A DNA stretch of 64,000 nt from Parabacteroides goldsteinii (GCF_015550595.1 NZ_JADNBB010000009.1:62001-126000), one strand, 5' to 3'; shown: positions 1 to 9,046, counted from the stretch's first letter. The notes: generated from the sequence alone by a model not told the origin. Numbers and translations: made by a program.

Positions 1-50
1 ATAAACATGCAACACTTGATATTCAGAGTGTTTGATGCTTAAGATCACTC

Positions 51-67
51 TAGTTCTTTTAGAACTA
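51..67. promoter_or_regulatory. Perfect palindrome upstream of first susC
   Basis: TAGTTCT, a 3-base spacer and AGAACTA form a perfect inverted repeat about 130 bases before the susC start. A second arm pair, AGAGTG at 25-30 and CACTCT at 46-51, lies next to it. It could end an upstream transcript or act as an operator; no T-run follows directly. It shares the GTTCT/AGAAC half-site with palindromes near 8173, 37904 and 55556. Confidence 0.35.
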
Positions 68-195
68 AGGCAAAACGCCAACTAAAAAAACGCCAAGTTC
101 TGAATTAATTGCTGTAAAGTATATCCAGAGTGAGTAAAACAGACTCTTGTTTCGCCAAAGCAGTGTCTATTTATGTTCAAATAAAACCATCAATT

Positions 196-3100
196 ATGTT
201 GAAAAACTTTAAGCCTGTAGGTTTATTGCTGTTGGCCGGAACACTAAGTGTTCCGGGATTTGTGTCCGCGGATACGGTTACAGCAATGCCCAAAACTAGC
301 ATTTCCCAACAAAATGGAAAAGTGACGGGAACAGTAGAAGATGAATTCGGTCCCGTAGCCGGAGCATCTGTCGTAGTGAAAGGAACAACTAATGGATCAA
401 TTACCGACATGGACGGTAATTTTACATTGGAAGGAGTAAAGAGCGGTGACGTTATTCAGATTTCTTTTATCGGGTATTCTACTCAGGAAATCAAATATAC
501 CGGTCAACCGAATTTAAAAGTAAAAATGGCTGAAGACGCTCAAAAATTGGATGAGGTCGTTGTTACAGCTTTGGGTATTAAACGCGACAAGAAAGCGTTA
601 GGTTACTCTGTAAGTAGTGTAAAAGGAGAAGAGTTAACAGAAGCTGGTACGCCAATGAATGCAATGCAGGCTCTGTATGGTAAAACATCCGGCTTACAGT
701 TGCAATCTACAGCTTCAGGTCCTTCTGGTGGTATGAACATTAAGGTTCGTAATGCCATTTCTTTAACTGAAGATTCTTCTACCCGTCCGCTGATTGTTGT
801 GGATGGTATTCCTATTCATGATGAAAATACCGGACAGTCAGGTAATAGCCGTACCGGTAGTGATCATGGTACAGGTTTGAATGACATCAACCCGGAAGAT
901 ATTGCTTCCATCGAAATTCTGAAAGGTGCGAAAGCCGCCGTATTATATGGTTCAGAAGGTGCCAATGGTGTTATGTTGATTACAACTAAAACCGGCGGAA
1001 AAAAAGGCTTAGGTATTGATTTCGGTATCAACCATTCTTGGAATGTTGCTGCTTACCTTCCTGAATTGCAAAATGAATTCGGTACAGGTTCGAGTGCCGG
1101 TACTGCCGCTTTGAAAGAAATTTCTAAAGACGGCTTTTATACAATGACAGATCCGGTGACCGGACAAAATGTAGAATCCTTGTGGAGAGGTTCTAGTTAT
1201 AACTTCGGTCCGCGTTTGGATGGTCGCCAGTTATTATGGTGGGATGGACAGTATCGTTCTTATTCTGCTCAGAAAAATAATCAAAGAGATTTGTACCGTA
1301 CAGGCGGTCAAACCAATGTAAACTTCGCATTGAGTAATGGAGGTGATTTAGGTTCATTCCGTTTATCTTATAACTACCGCGATTACAATGCAATCTCTTA
1401 TGGTGCCGATAACAAAGCTCACTCATTCAGTTTTGCAGCGGATCTGAAAGCAAACGACTGGATCAAGGTAAAGATGAACACTAACTACTCAAACACGAAA
1501 GATCATAATGCTCCGTATGCTATGCAAAATTTTGCAACGTATGGTTTCCCGCGTGAACAGGATGTCAACTTGATCAAAGATACGTATCTGACAGATGAAG
1601 GTTACAATTATTTCAGCATGAATCAGTCTGTTACGCAGTTTGCACCTTATACAAGCTATATCGCAGGTTATTATTGGTCACAGTTACGCAATTCAAACGA
1701 CTATGACCGTAACCACTTGATTCAATCGTTGAACATTGACGTCAAATTCAATGATAAGTTCTCTTGGAATACATTAGGTGGTATTGACTGGACTGTAGCT
1801 GATCAGGAAATTAAACAACATGTCAGCAAACCGTTGTCTTACGAAAATAAGCAAGGCTGGTATCAAGTTGCAAGCAAACGTAACATGATTATGTATGGCC
1901 AATCTTCTTTCAACTATAATCAGACATTCAATGACGTCTGGGATTTATCAGCCATGGTTGGTGGTGCTGTAAAGTATAATAAAGAAGATTATCAGGAACA
2001 ATACGTAGCGGAAACATTCGCTATTGAAAACTGGTTCTCTTTGAGCAATACTCGTGAGGATTTCGGACCTCGTTCCAGCCGTTCTCGTGGTAATGATTTA
2101 TTATTGAGCGTGTTTGCTTCTGCTCAAATAGCTTATGCCAATCAGGTTTACTTGGAAATCCAGGCTCGTAACGACTGGTCTTCCATCCTTCCTCCGGAAA
2201 ATAACCATTATTTCTATCCGGGTGCCAGTTTGTCATGGATTTTTACAGAAGCATTTGAGATTCCAAGTTTGAATTTTGGTAAGGTGCGTGCTTCTTGGGC
2301 CGATGTAGGTCGTCCCGGCCCCCGCTATTATGGAAACGTAGACTTTTCATTAGGAGCTTATGGAGGACAGCCTACCATGTCTTTACCGGATTATTTGCCA
2401 CCGGCTGACTTTGCCTCTGCCAATGGAGGATTCCCGGTTCCTAACTTGAAACCCGAACGTAAACGTGAATATGAAGTCGGTTTGGAGGGTGCATTTTTAC
2501 AGGGTAATCGTATCGGTGTAGATTTCTCTTTCTTCCATAATAATACCTACGACCAGATCACGAAGTTGACTGTACCTTCTTCTTCCGGTTTGACAGAGGT
2601 TCGTATGAACGCAGGTGATATCGCCCAGAATGGTATTGAATTTTCTTTGAATACAAAGCCGATCATGACTAAAGATTGGACTTGGGAAGTGGGATTCAAT
2701 TTAGCTAATTATTCAACCAAAGTAAAGAAGTTGGGTAAAGGTATTAACCAGTTGGATATGTGGGGTGCTACAGGTGCTTCTATCCGGAGTATTCCTAATG
2801 GTGAATACGGTGAAATCTATATTTATCCATATCAGCGTGACGAAAATGGTAACCGCATTGTTAATCAAGGAACTGGTGTTTGGGACTTTGATAAAACACA
2901 GATGATCAAAGTTGGTAAGATTACGCCGGATGTTGTCGGTGGTCTTACAACTAGTCTTTCTTATAAAGACTTTTCTTTGAACGCTGTATTCGACTTCCAG
3001 TTCGGTGCAACCATGATTTCTCAGACAAATATGTATTTGTTAGGAAATGGCTCCGGTGTAGAATCATTGAAGTATCGTGATGAAGCTCGTGGCGGTCTGC

Positions 3101-3558
3101 CTTATTATGTTAACACGACCGGAGAGCGTATCTTGCTGGATAGCCATTCGGCTGCCGTTCCTGCTGATTCTTTCTACCCATTCATTTTGCATGATGGTGT
3201 GATTACTCCGGGTGTTACGAGTGATGGAAAGCAAAATGAGAAACTGATCACTGCAGAACAATACTATAGTCAGTTATACTGGCAGGGAGGTATGGATTTA
3301 TGCGAAGACCAGATTTACAAAAGCGACTATATAGCTTTGCGTTCATTGTCGTTTAACTACAATTTACCGAAAAGCTTCCTGTCAAAGTTCAAAATCCAAA
3401 GTGCACGCATCAATGCCTTTGCAAATAACTTGTGCTACATCTATAAGGCAATTCCGAATGTAACACCGGAATCTACACAAGGTACTAACTCCTATACAGA
3501 GGCTACCAGCATCCCGGGTGTTCGCAGCTTTGGTTTGGGTCTTAATGTTTCATTCTAA
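196..3558 (+). CDS. SusC-like TonB-dependent outer-membrane receptor
   Basis: A 1120-residue TonB-linked porin that with its SusD partner should import a nutrient (glycan, peptide or similar) across the outer membrane. The ATG at 196 is chosen because it begins directly with a signal peptide (LKNFKPVGLLLLAGTLS); a GTG at 130 would add a 22-residue polar extension. Order: signal peptide, CarboxypepD_reg-like domain (about residues 40-115, with VAGASVVVKGTTNGSITDMDG), a TonB-box-like stretch around LDEVVVTALG, plug, then a beta-barrel ending in aromatic F. No STN domain, so sigma/anti-sigma signalling through the receptor is not expected. The susD partner follows after 15 bases. Ligand unknown. 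Confidence 0.93.
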   Translation: MLKNFKPVGLLLLAGTLSVPGFVSADTVTAMPKTSISQQNGKVTGTVEDEFGPVAGASVVVKGTTNGSITDMDGNFTLEGVKSGDVIQISFIGYSTQEIKYTGQPNLKVKMAEDAQKLDEVVVTALGIKRDKKALGYSVSSVKGEELTEAGTPMNAMQALYGKTSGLQLQSTASGPSGGMNIKVRNAISLTEDSSTRPLIVVDGIPIHDENTGQSGNSRTGSDHGTGLNDINPEDIASIEILKGAKAAVLYGSEGANGVMLITTKTGGKKGLGIDFGINHSWNVAAYLPELQNEFGTGSSAGTAALKEISKDGFYTMTDPVTGQNVESLWRGSSYNFGPRLDGRQLLWWDGQYRSYSAQKNNQRDLYRTGGQTNVNFALSNGGDLGSFRLSYNYRDYNAISYGADNKAHSFSFAADLKANDWIKVKMNTNYSNTKDHNAPYAMQNFATYGFPREQDVNLIKDTYLTDEGYNYFSMNQSVTQFAPYTSYIAGYYWSQLRNSNDYDRNHLIQSLNIDVKFNDKFSWNTLGGIDWTVADQEIKQHVSKPLSYENKQGWYQVASKRNMIMYGQSSFNYNQTFNDVWDLSAMVGGAVKYNKEDYQEQYVAETFAIENWFSLSNTREDFGPRSSRSRGNDLLLSVFASAQIAYANQVYLEIQARNDWSSILPPENNHYFYPGASLSWIFTEAFEIPSLNFGKVRASWADVGRPGPRYYGNVDFSLGAYGGQPTMSLPDYLPPADFASANGGFPVPNLKPERKREYEVGLEGAFLQGNRIGVDFSFFHNNTYDQITKLTVPSSSGLTEVRMNAGDIAQNGIEFSLNTKPIMTKDWTWEVGFNLANYSTKVKKLGKGINQLDMWGATGASIRSIPNGEYGEIYIYPYQRDENGNRIVNQGTGVWDFDKTQMIKVGKITPDVVGGLTTSLSYKDFSLNAVFDFQFGATMISQTNMYLLGNGSGVESLKYRDEARGGLPYYVNTTGERILLDSHSAAVPADSFYPFILHDGVITPGVTSDGKQNEKLITAEQYYSQLYWQGGMDLCEDQIYKSDYIALRSLSFNYNLPKSFLSKFKIQSARINAFANNLCYIYKAIPNVTPESTQGTNSYTEATSIPGVRSFGLGLNVSF

Positions 3559-3573
3559 ATTAGATAACAGAAT

Positions 3574-5346
3574 ATGAATACAATTAAAAAATATATAACC
3601 AGTTTGGCTTTAGGTGTTGCCGTAACCGGAGCAATGGTGTCGTGCGACACACTGGATGAAAAATTTTATAATCCGGATAAACTAACAGAAGCAGACTTCA
3701 GTTTACTATTTGCTTCTGCCCAGACAAAAGGGCATCTGTTCCGGTATGACTATGGCGCTACTTACCACTATATGAGAGGCTTTGGTAAGATGCTGGGATT
3801 AGGTGTCAGTCCATTATATTTGGACAGAACCCAAAACAATACGATTGTTCGTCCGTGGGATGGTTGGTCAGGTACTCCGTTTAATGAATTTATATTCACA
3901 CAAACTTGTACAAATTACAGCAAGGAACTCAGTGGTATGAAATTGTTGTATGCCGACATGACAGAAGAGGAACAAGAGCAAAACAAAGTATATATGCTTT
4001 GTAGTGATATCATCCGCTCTTATGCATTCCAACGTGCAACAGACTTGTACGACGATATGCCTTATTCGGAAGCTGGCGGTGCTTTTCAGGAAATGTTTTA
4101 TCCCAAATATGATACACAGGAAGAAATTTACACGAGTATCATGGAAACTCTGAAAAATGCTGCAAAAGATCTGGAAGCATATCAATTCCAGACAGATGCA
4201 GAAAAGTCGAAGTTCGCATCAGTAGATATTTTATGTAACGGTGATTTGGACAAATGGATTCGTATGGCTAATTCTTTGCGCTTACGTATGGCAATGCGTT
4301 TATGTCATGTAAATCAGAGTGTAGCCATCTCCAACATTAAAGAACTGGTTGCAGAAAACCGTATGTTGACAGAATATTCACATGATATTGGCTTTGAAGA
4401 ACAGGATAAGACGCACGCATTCGAATTGACTTTCTTCCGTGGTGTTGATGAACGCGGATACGAATCGGGTGCACCGGCCACGATCATTAAAAACATCATG
4501 AATTATGAATATCAACCAGGAGATGAAAATGGTATCACTCGTCACGATTTTGACCCACGTCTGTATGCCATGTTCCAGCCAGATATCCACAATCGTTATA
4601 TAGGCTTGCCATTAACACAGGAGGAAGCCGAAGCTGAACTTCCTAAATATTATACAGAACAGGAGTTAACTGACATGTATAATTTTAATGATGTAGTTAC
4701 TAATCCATGGAACCCGGAACGTATTCCTACAATGTATAACCGCCGTACTTATTTCAATTTTGATATGAAGTTCCCGGTTATGGGCTCGACTGAAACCAAC
4801 TTAACATTGGCAGAAGCTGCTGTACGTTGGCCTGGTGAATTTGGCAATATTGATGTTAAACAATGTATTAAGAAGGCGATTGATGCTTCTACCCGTTTTT
4901 ATTACAATGTTAATAAAACAATGAGCTATAACGAATCTTCTCTGCCGAGTATTCTATATGTTCAGGCAAAAGCTAAAGCACCAGAGTTGAACGAAGATCA
5001 TTTGGCTGACTACGAAGAACTGGCTGCTAACAAATTTGTCAGTCTGGCATCAACAAAAGATAAATTAAAATTCATCTTCGATCAGAAATTCTGCCATATG
5101 AACATCATGAATCCGTATGAGATTTATAATGAAGCTCGTCGTTTAGTGAAAGATTTTGATGGTGAACTGCCGTTCGTCGCTACTCCGAATGTGGTATTCC
5201 AGGAACGTATGTTCTATCCATCTAGTGAGTTGACAAACAATGCTGAAAACTTTGCAAAAATAGCTTATAAGAATACATATGATACCCCAGTATGGTGGAC
5301 AACTCGTACCACTGCTGCTGAGAACCATAATGGTAATGCATTGTAA
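3574..5346 (+). CDS. SusD-like surface lipoprotein (SusD-like_2 type)
   Basis: A 590-residue substrate-binding lid for the SusC-like receptor just upstream. The signal peptide ends in a lipobox with Cys24 (GAMVSC), so it is lipid-anchored. The stretch RATDLYDDMPYSEA followed by a long helical region is characteristic of the SusD/RagB superfamily, closer to the SusD-like_2 branch than to starch SusD. It is co-transcribed with susC (15-base gap, same strand) and followed by a strong hairpin terminator. The ligand cannot be inferred: no carbohydrate enzyme is adjacent. Confidence 0.9.
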   Translation: MNTIKKYITSLALGVAVTGAMVSCDTLDEKFYNPDKLTEADFSLLFASAQTKGHLFRYDYGATYHYMRGFGKMLGLGVSPLYLDRTQNNTIVRPWDGWSGTPFNEFIFTQTCTNYSKELSGMKLLYADMTEEEQEQNKVYMLCSDIIRSYAFQRATDLYDDMPYSEAGGAFQEMFYPKYDTQEEIYTSIMETLKNAAKDLEAYQFQTDAEKSKFASVDILCNGDLDKWIRMANSLRLRMAMRLCHVNQSVAISNIKELVAENRMLTEYSHDIGFEEQDKTHAFELTFFRGVDERGYESGAPATIIKNIMNYEYQPGDENGITRHDFDPRLYAMFQPDIHNRYIGLPLTQEEAEAELPKYYTEQELTDMYNFNDVVTNPWNPERIPTMYNRRTYFNFDMKFPVMGSTETNLTLAEAAVRWPGEFGNIDVKQCIKKAIDASTRFYYNVNKTMSYNESSLPSILYVQAKAKAPELNEDHLADYEELAANKFVSLASTKDKLKFIFDQKFCHMNIMNPYEIYNEARRLVKDFDGELPFVATPNVVFQERMFYPSSELTNNAENFAKIAYKNTYDTPVWWTTRTTAAENHNGNAL

Positions 5347-5376
5347 TAAACATTAGCTTAATGCAATTATAACCAT

Positions 5377-5409
5377 AAAGGCTGTCGAAAAAGTTTTTCG
5401 ACAGCCTTT
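5377..5409. terminator. Perfect hairpin terminator after susD
   Basis: Arms AAAGGCTGTCGAAAAA (5377-5392) and TTTTTCGACAGCCTTT (5394-5409) are a perfect 16-bp inverted repeat around a single base. A- and T-runs sit inside the stem, so the RNA would form a long hairpin. It separates the susCD pair from the FKBP-like gene. Confidence 0.8.
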
Positions 5410-5454
5410 ATTCACTATATAAATGTAATATACAATTTAACAGAATGAGTAAAT

Positions 5455-5997
5455 ATGAAATCAATTAATGTAGTCCTGTATTGGGTAATGGTGATGACAG
5501 TCTGTTTACCGGCTTGTAGTGATGACGATGAAAAGACAATACCGGCTCATACGGAAGAAGAGAAAATATGGATTGCCGATAATCAGAAATATTTTCAGGA
5601 AAAAAAAGAATACATAGAAGATGATGGTCAATTGCTGTATCAGCAATTGGTTGTGGATGAAGATACGCTTTTGTATCGTGTACTGGAAACGAGCCAAATC
5701 GATTCTTTCCCTAAGATAGATTCCGATGTAAAAGTATCTATGCTGGGAGTACTTCCGGTTTCTAAAACGATTATTGTAGGTAATAAAGATGGTAATCCGA
5801 TAGATCAAACTTTAGATTTGGATAGCCCGGATCTGATTAAAGGGCTGGCTGCTCTCTTACCAGAAATCCGTAAAGGAGAAAGGGTGGAAGCTATAATCCC
5901 TTATCAGTTAGGATATGGAGATCGTAATTACTCAAATCCTTATATTCCGTTATGCTCAACGTTGCAGTTTACTTTGACTGTGAAAAGTTTTGATTAA
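5455..5997 (+). CDS. FKBP-type peptidyl-prolyl isomerase-like lipoprotein
   Basis: A 180-residue lipoprotein with Cys21 in LPAC, followed by SDDDE, an acidic tail like the export signal that sends Bacteroidetes lipoproteins to the cell surface. The C-terminal two thirds match the FKBP fold: DLIKGLAALLPEIRKGERVEAIIPYQLGYGDR contains the family's I-P-x-x-L-x-Y-G motif, and IPLCSTLQFTLTV is the last strand. Predicted role: folding helper or non-catalytic accessory protein for extracytoplasmic proteins, plausibly linked to the preceding SusCD pair. No clear promoter lies in the 45 bases after the terminator, so it may depend on read-through. Confidence 0.75.
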   Translation: MKSINVVLYWVMVMTVCLPACSDDDEKTIPAHTEEEKIWIADNQKYFQEKKEYIEDDGQLLYQQLVVDEDTLLYRVLETSQIDSFPKIDSDVKVSMLGVLPVSKTIIVGNKDGNPIDQTLDLDSPDLIKGLAALLPEIRKGERVEAIIPYQLGYGDRNYSNPYIPLCSTLQFTLTVKSFD

Positions 5998-6004
5998 ACC
6001 TTTT

Positions 6005-6044
6005 ACTAGTCCTAAATAACCTATAACAGTTATTTAGGACTAGT
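6005..6044. terminator. Bidirectional hairpin between convergent genes
   Basis: Perfect 16-bp arms ACTAGTCCTAAATAAC (6005-6020) and GTTATTTAGGACTAGT (6029-6044) with an 8-base loop lie between the convergent FKBP-like and M28 peptidase genes. A degenerate relative with the same CCTAAA/TTTAGG core occurs at 25234-25273. Confidence 0.7.
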
Positions 6045-6060
6045 CATTTAGTATTAAACA

Positions 6061-7059
6061 CTAATACTTTTTCTCATTCGCCAGATTCCACATATTCAGG
6101 AAAGAGGCTTTTGTTATATCCACGATCTTATCCCAATTGATCTTATCTACATGGTCGCTCGGCATGTGATAATCCGGATGACCGTTAGTGTGATACCAGA
6201 TAATAGGAATATCGCGTTTGGCAAACGTTCCGTTATCGCTCCCTCCTACCGGCTTATCCCAGGCATGATAAATAGGCTTCAAATTCAGATCATATTTCTT
6301 GATATCATTTTTCAGCCAGTCGCCGAAAGCCTTGTTTGCTTCTGTATAAAAATAATCAACTTGTTCGGGAACCGCCTCATTCGAGTTGCGTCCTATCATA
6401 TCGTAATTCAGATAGCCCTTTACGTCTTTAAGGAAAGAACAGTTCTGTACAAAATACTCAGAACCTAACAATCCTTTCTCCTCCCCATCCCAAAAAGCAA
6501 AGATCACAGTACGTTCCGGTTGTTGTCCGGAGGCCAGAAATGCTTTTGCCACCTGGAGTACGGCAGATACACCGGATGCATTATCATCCGCTCCATTATA
6601 AATCTGATCGCCTTCCAGCATCGGATCGAAGCCCAGGTGATCATAATGTGCACCGATAATTACAAATTCATTGGGATTCTTTCCTTCTATCTTTCCCAGG
6701 ATATTACGCATCGATAGTTTCTGATGTACCCCTTGTTTCAACTGAGCGATCGAATCCGGATGAACCTGAAAGCGTCCTCTTTTCTGTCTTTCCTTATTAT
6801 AGGCTTCAAAAGGTTGATAATAAGATTCATTCAAAGGAGCAATGCCCATTGTCTTCAGATTCGAAACAATATATTCTGCAGCAATACGCCCTCCCTGAAA
6901 CCCGGCCTCACGCCCTTCCAGTTCATCACTGGCTAAAAAGCCAATATAAGCTTCTGCATTTTCTTTATTGATTACACCTAGTCCTTTTTCAACCGGTGAC
7001 TGTGCCCAAAGGGTAGTAGATAGCATAAAGGATGCTACAAATAAGCCTGTTCTTCTCAT
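6061..7059 (-). CDS. Secreted M28-family zinc aminopeptidase
   Basis: A 332-residue M28 metallopeptidase with a signal peptide cut after TTLWAQ (residue 20). The di-zinc site is intact: H138 in GAHYDHLG, bridging D158 in NGADDNASG, catalytic E193 and ligand E194 in DGEEKGLLGSEY, D220 in NYDMIG and H298 in GHPDYHMPSDH. It should release N-terminal residues from peptides in the periplasm. It is monocistronic, facing the FKBP-like gene, and a -7 box lies about 55 bases upstream. The substrate could also be an aminoacyl derivative, as in glutaminyl-cyclase-like members. Confidence 0.88.
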   Translation of the reverse strand: MRRTGLFVASFMLSTTLWAQSPVEKGLGVINKENAEAYIGFLASDELEGREAGFQGGRIAAEYIVSNLKTMGIAPLNESYYQPFEAYNKERQKRGRFQVHPDSIAQLKQGVHQKLSMRNILGKIEGKNPNEFVIIGAHYDHLGFDPMLEGDQIYNGADDNASGVSAVLQVAKAFLASGQQPERTVIFAFWDGEEKGLLGSEYFVQNCSFLKDVKGYLNYDMIGRNSNEAVPEQVDYFYTEANKAFGDWLKNDIKKYDLNLKPIYHAWDKPVGGSDNGTFAKRDIPIIWYHTNGHPDYHMPSDHVDKINWDKIVDITKASFLNMWNLANEKKY

Positions 7060-7112
7060 CGTATGATTGTGTTTTACAAATTATCGGAATAATTAGTTTC
7101 AGCTTCCGGTTA

Positions 7113-7120
7113 CAAAGATA
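7113..7120 (-). promoter_or_regulatory. -7 box for M28 peptidase
   Basis: TATCTTTG on the minus strand matches the Bacteroidetes -7 consensus TAnnTTTG. Transcription would start near 7105, about 45 bases before the ATG. No convincing -33 TTG at the usual spacing. Confidence 0.6.
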
Positions 7121-7211
7121 AAAGATTAATCTAAGAATAGTAAGGGGTAGAAAATAAAAAAAGGCTAATCTTCGCTGTTCAGTCAGCGTCGAATGCCCAT
7201 CCATTATCTCT

Positions 7212-7238
7212 CACCAGTCTTTATTAAAGACCCTGGTG
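7212..7238 (-). terminator. Hairpin downstream of 52-residue ORF
   Basis: CACCAG plus TCTTTA pair with TAAAGA plus CTGGTG, with a small bulge, directly after the small minus-strand gene. No T-run follows, so termination is plausible but unproven. Confidence 0.4.
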
Positions 7239-7274
7239 AAGAGAATACATCAAAATAATATACTTTCTTTTTAC

Positions 7275-7433
7275 TTAATTTTTTGCGTTAGCCCCCATTT
7301 CTTCCAACAGGCGGCGGATTTCAGCATTTACTCGCTGACTCATTGTACCATTTCTCATAGACTGATAACGATCAGCCTGATAACGCAACATCGCTAAAGC
7401 ACGAAGATTTTCTTCATTTCTACTTGTCATCAT
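7275..7433 (-). CDS. Small uncharacterised protein, 52 residues
   Basis: An open frame starting MMTSRNEENLRALAMLRYQA and ending EMGANAKN. It is rich in Arg and Glu, has no membrane segment or cysteines, and looks mostly helical (REENLRAL, VNAEIRRLLEEM). It is flanked by its own -7 box at 7519 and a hairpin downstream, and its leader contains a separate 8-bp stem-loop, all typical of a real gene. Function not recognised. The second ATG is equally possible as start. Confidence 0.6.
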   Translation of the reverse strand: MMTSRNEENLRALAMLRYQADRYQSMRNGTMSQRVNAEIRRLLEEMGANAKN

Positions 7434-7449
7434 AATTTTTACATTTTAT

Positions 7450-7469
7450 GTCTTCCACGCTTGGAAGAC
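7450..7469 (-). promoter_or_regulatory. Stem-loop in leader of small ORF
   Basis: GTCTTCCA, a CGCT loop and TGGAAGAC form a perfect 8-bp stem 16 bases before the start codon, inside the predicted 5' untranslated region. It could control translation or RNA stability. Confidence 0.45.
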
Positions 7470-7518
7470 TCATTAATAATTTAACCTAAACTCTTGTCTT
7501 TTCTTTTTGTTTACAATG

Positions 7519-7526
7519 CAAAGATA
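7519..7526 (-). promoter_or_regulatory. -7 box for small ORF
   Basis: TATCTTTG on the minus strand, giving a start near 7511 and a leader of about 78 bases that includes the 7450-7469 stem-loop. Confidence 0.55.
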
Positions 7527-7622
7527 AGCATTTTCTTTAAAACTATGCTATAAAACATATAAAATATTTCTATCTTTACATTTATTTAATCTATGAAAAT
7601 AGTTTTTCAGAAGCTAAACGCC

Positions 7623-8165
7623 CTACTCCACCTCCGTTAACTTACCTGTAACTGAATCAATTACAAAGCCACGAACCGTTATATCCGACGGAATTAACGG
7701 ATGATGAATAACCTGATTCACTGTATTTCTTACAGAGCCTTCAGAAGAATCGAAACCATGTAACCAGTCTTTAAAATCGACTCCGCAATAACGTATCATA
7801 TCAATACGGTCTGCCGGAATCCCCCGTTTCTTCATTGCTTCGATCATTGTTTCACTGTCCATATGTTGTGCACCACAATCCGAATGACCGATAATCATTA
7901 TTTCAGTAACTCCCAAATCATAAATGGCAACCAACAGACTGCGTATCACACTACCAAAAGGATGTGATATGACTGCACCCGCATTTTTTATGACTTTCAC
8001 ATCACCGTTCTTGAGCCCCAGTGAAGCCGGAAGTAATTCTGTCAGACGAGTATCCATACAGGATACGATCGCAATTTTCTTATCGGGGTACTTATTCGTT
8101 ATAAACTTCTCGTATCCTTTGTTCTTTACGAACTCTTTATTAAATACTAGTAATTCGTCAATCAT
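7623..8165 (-). CDS. Beta-class carbonic anhydrase
   Basis: A 180-residue zinc enzyme interconverting CO2 and bicarbonate. The zinc ligands and catalytic dyad are visible: C36-M-D38-T-R40 and H94-S-D-C97-G. The length is that of the short cytoplasmic beta/epsilon-like clade found in Gram-positives and Bacteroidetes; no signal peptide. It lies 33 bases after a HAD phosphatase gene on the same strand and is probably co-transcribed, although a perfect palindrome between the two (8173-8189) may give it separate control. Bicarbonate supply would suit the carboxylation steps of succinate fermentation and carbamoyl-phosphate synthesis (inference). Confidence 0.9.
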   Translation of the reverse strand: MIDELLVFNKEFVKNKGYEKFITNKYPDKKIAIVSCMDTRLTELLPASLGLKNGDVKVIKNAGAVISHPFGSVIRSLLVAIYDLGVTEIMIIGHSDCGAQHMDSETMIEAMKKRGIPADRIDMIRYCGVDFKDWLHGFDSSEGSVRNTVNQVIHHPLIPSDITVRGFVIDSVTGKLTEVE

Positions 8166-8172
8166 ATCGTTA

Positions 8173-8189
8173 GTTCTTATTATAAGAAC
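8173..8189. promoter_or_regulatory. 17-bp palindrome before carbonic anhydrase
   Basis: GTTCTTAT, one T and ATAAGAAC form a perfect palindrome 7 bases before the carbonic anhydrase start and 10 bases past... the end region of the HAD gene (its stop lies at 8199). It could be an operator, a translation-blocking hairpin or an RNA-processing site. Confidence 0.4.
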
Positions 8190-8198
8190 AAATCAGAA

Positions 8199-8975
8199 TC
8201 AAAGAATGTTCAAGTGTTTCAATGCTTTGAATATTCCATCCTCATCGACGGAGTCCGTTACATAATCGGCATACTGTTTCACTTCATCTTCCGCATTCCC
8301 CATAGCTACACCTATACCGGCATGTTTAAGCATAGCAACATCATTACCTCCATCACCGAAAGCCATACATTCGTTTAATGGTATCCTGAAGTATTCCAGC
8401 ATTTTATCGATCCCTACCCGCTTACTGCTACCTGCTGGTACCACATCTGTAAATAAAGGATTCCAACGGGTAGACTCACAATTTGACAGGATAGACATGA
8501 TCTTCTTCTCCTGCTCGGCTGTAAAGAAAGAAACCAGTTGATAAGCAGTCTTTCCACGTATCTCATCCAAAGGACGGATAGGTGGTTCCGGGAAATTAAG
8601 CATGTTAAATATCTCTTCCACCGTTTCATCTTTATAATTCATAAAGATTTCCTTTTCCTGCACGAAAGCGCATGGGAAAGACTCTTCGGTTTCCATATAA
8701 TGGATCAAAGCCTCGATATCCCTGTCTGGAATACTATGTTTATAAATGACTTTATCCTCTCCGGCAAAACAGTATCCACCGTTCAAAGTAACATATCCGT
8801 CAAACTTCAAATCTCCCAGATTATTAATAGATGTGTAGTGGCGCCCTGTTGCTATAAAGACTTTAATACCTTTCTCCCGTAAGAGATCCAATGCTTCGAT
8901 GGTAGACTGAGGAACTTCATGTGTTTTAAAACTAACCAGTGTTCCGTCGATATCAAAAAAAACTGCCTTAATCAT
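8199..8975 (-). CDS. Cof-type HAD phosphatase (class IIB)
   Basis: A 258-residue HAD-superfamily phosphatase. Motif I is FFDIDGTL (nucleophile D8, acid/base D10), motif II is FIATGRHY, and motif IV is AFGDGGNDVAML near residues 205-215. The region between motifs II and III is a large alpha/beta cap, as in Cof/YbiV-type enzymes acting on sugar phosphates or nucleotide-type substrates. Its own -7 box lies 27 bases upstream; the carbonic anhydrase gene follows. The exact substrate cannot be read from sequence. Confidence 0.88.
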   Translation of the reverse strand: MIKAVFFDIDGTLVSFKTHEVPQSTIEALDLLREKGIKVFIATGRHYTSINNLGDLKFDGYVTLNGGYCFAGEDKVIYKHSIPDRDIEALIHYMETEESFPCAFVQEKEIFMNYKDETVEEIFNMLNFPEPPIRPLDEIRGKTAYQLVSFFTAEQEKKIMSILSNCESTRWNPLFTDVVPAGSSKRVGIDKMLEYFRIPLNECMAFGDGGNDVAMLKHAGIGVAMGNAEDEVKQYADYVTDSVDEDGIFKALKHLNIL

Positions 8976-9001
8976 ACTTTTCTACTAACCTAAATTTGTT
9001 A

Positions 9002-9009
9002 CAAAGATA
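9002..9009 (-). promoter_or_regulatory. -7 box for HAD phosphatase
   Basis: TATCTTTG on the minus strand, 27 bases before the ATG; implies a leader of about 20 bases. Confidence 0.6.
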
Positions 9010-9038
9010 AGAATAAATAAACACATCCGATTTTTATA

Positions 9039-9046
9039 TACATTTG
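9039..9046 (+). promoter_or_regulatory. -7 box for aldo/keto reductase
   Basis: TACATTTG on the plus strand, 37 bases before the reductase ATG, in a short divergent intergenic region shared with the HAD gene. Confidence 0.45.

Noticed and set aside
130-195. GTG start extending the first SusC by 22 residues
   Set aside because: The extension is polar and would bury the signal peptide; ATG at 196 starts directly with it.
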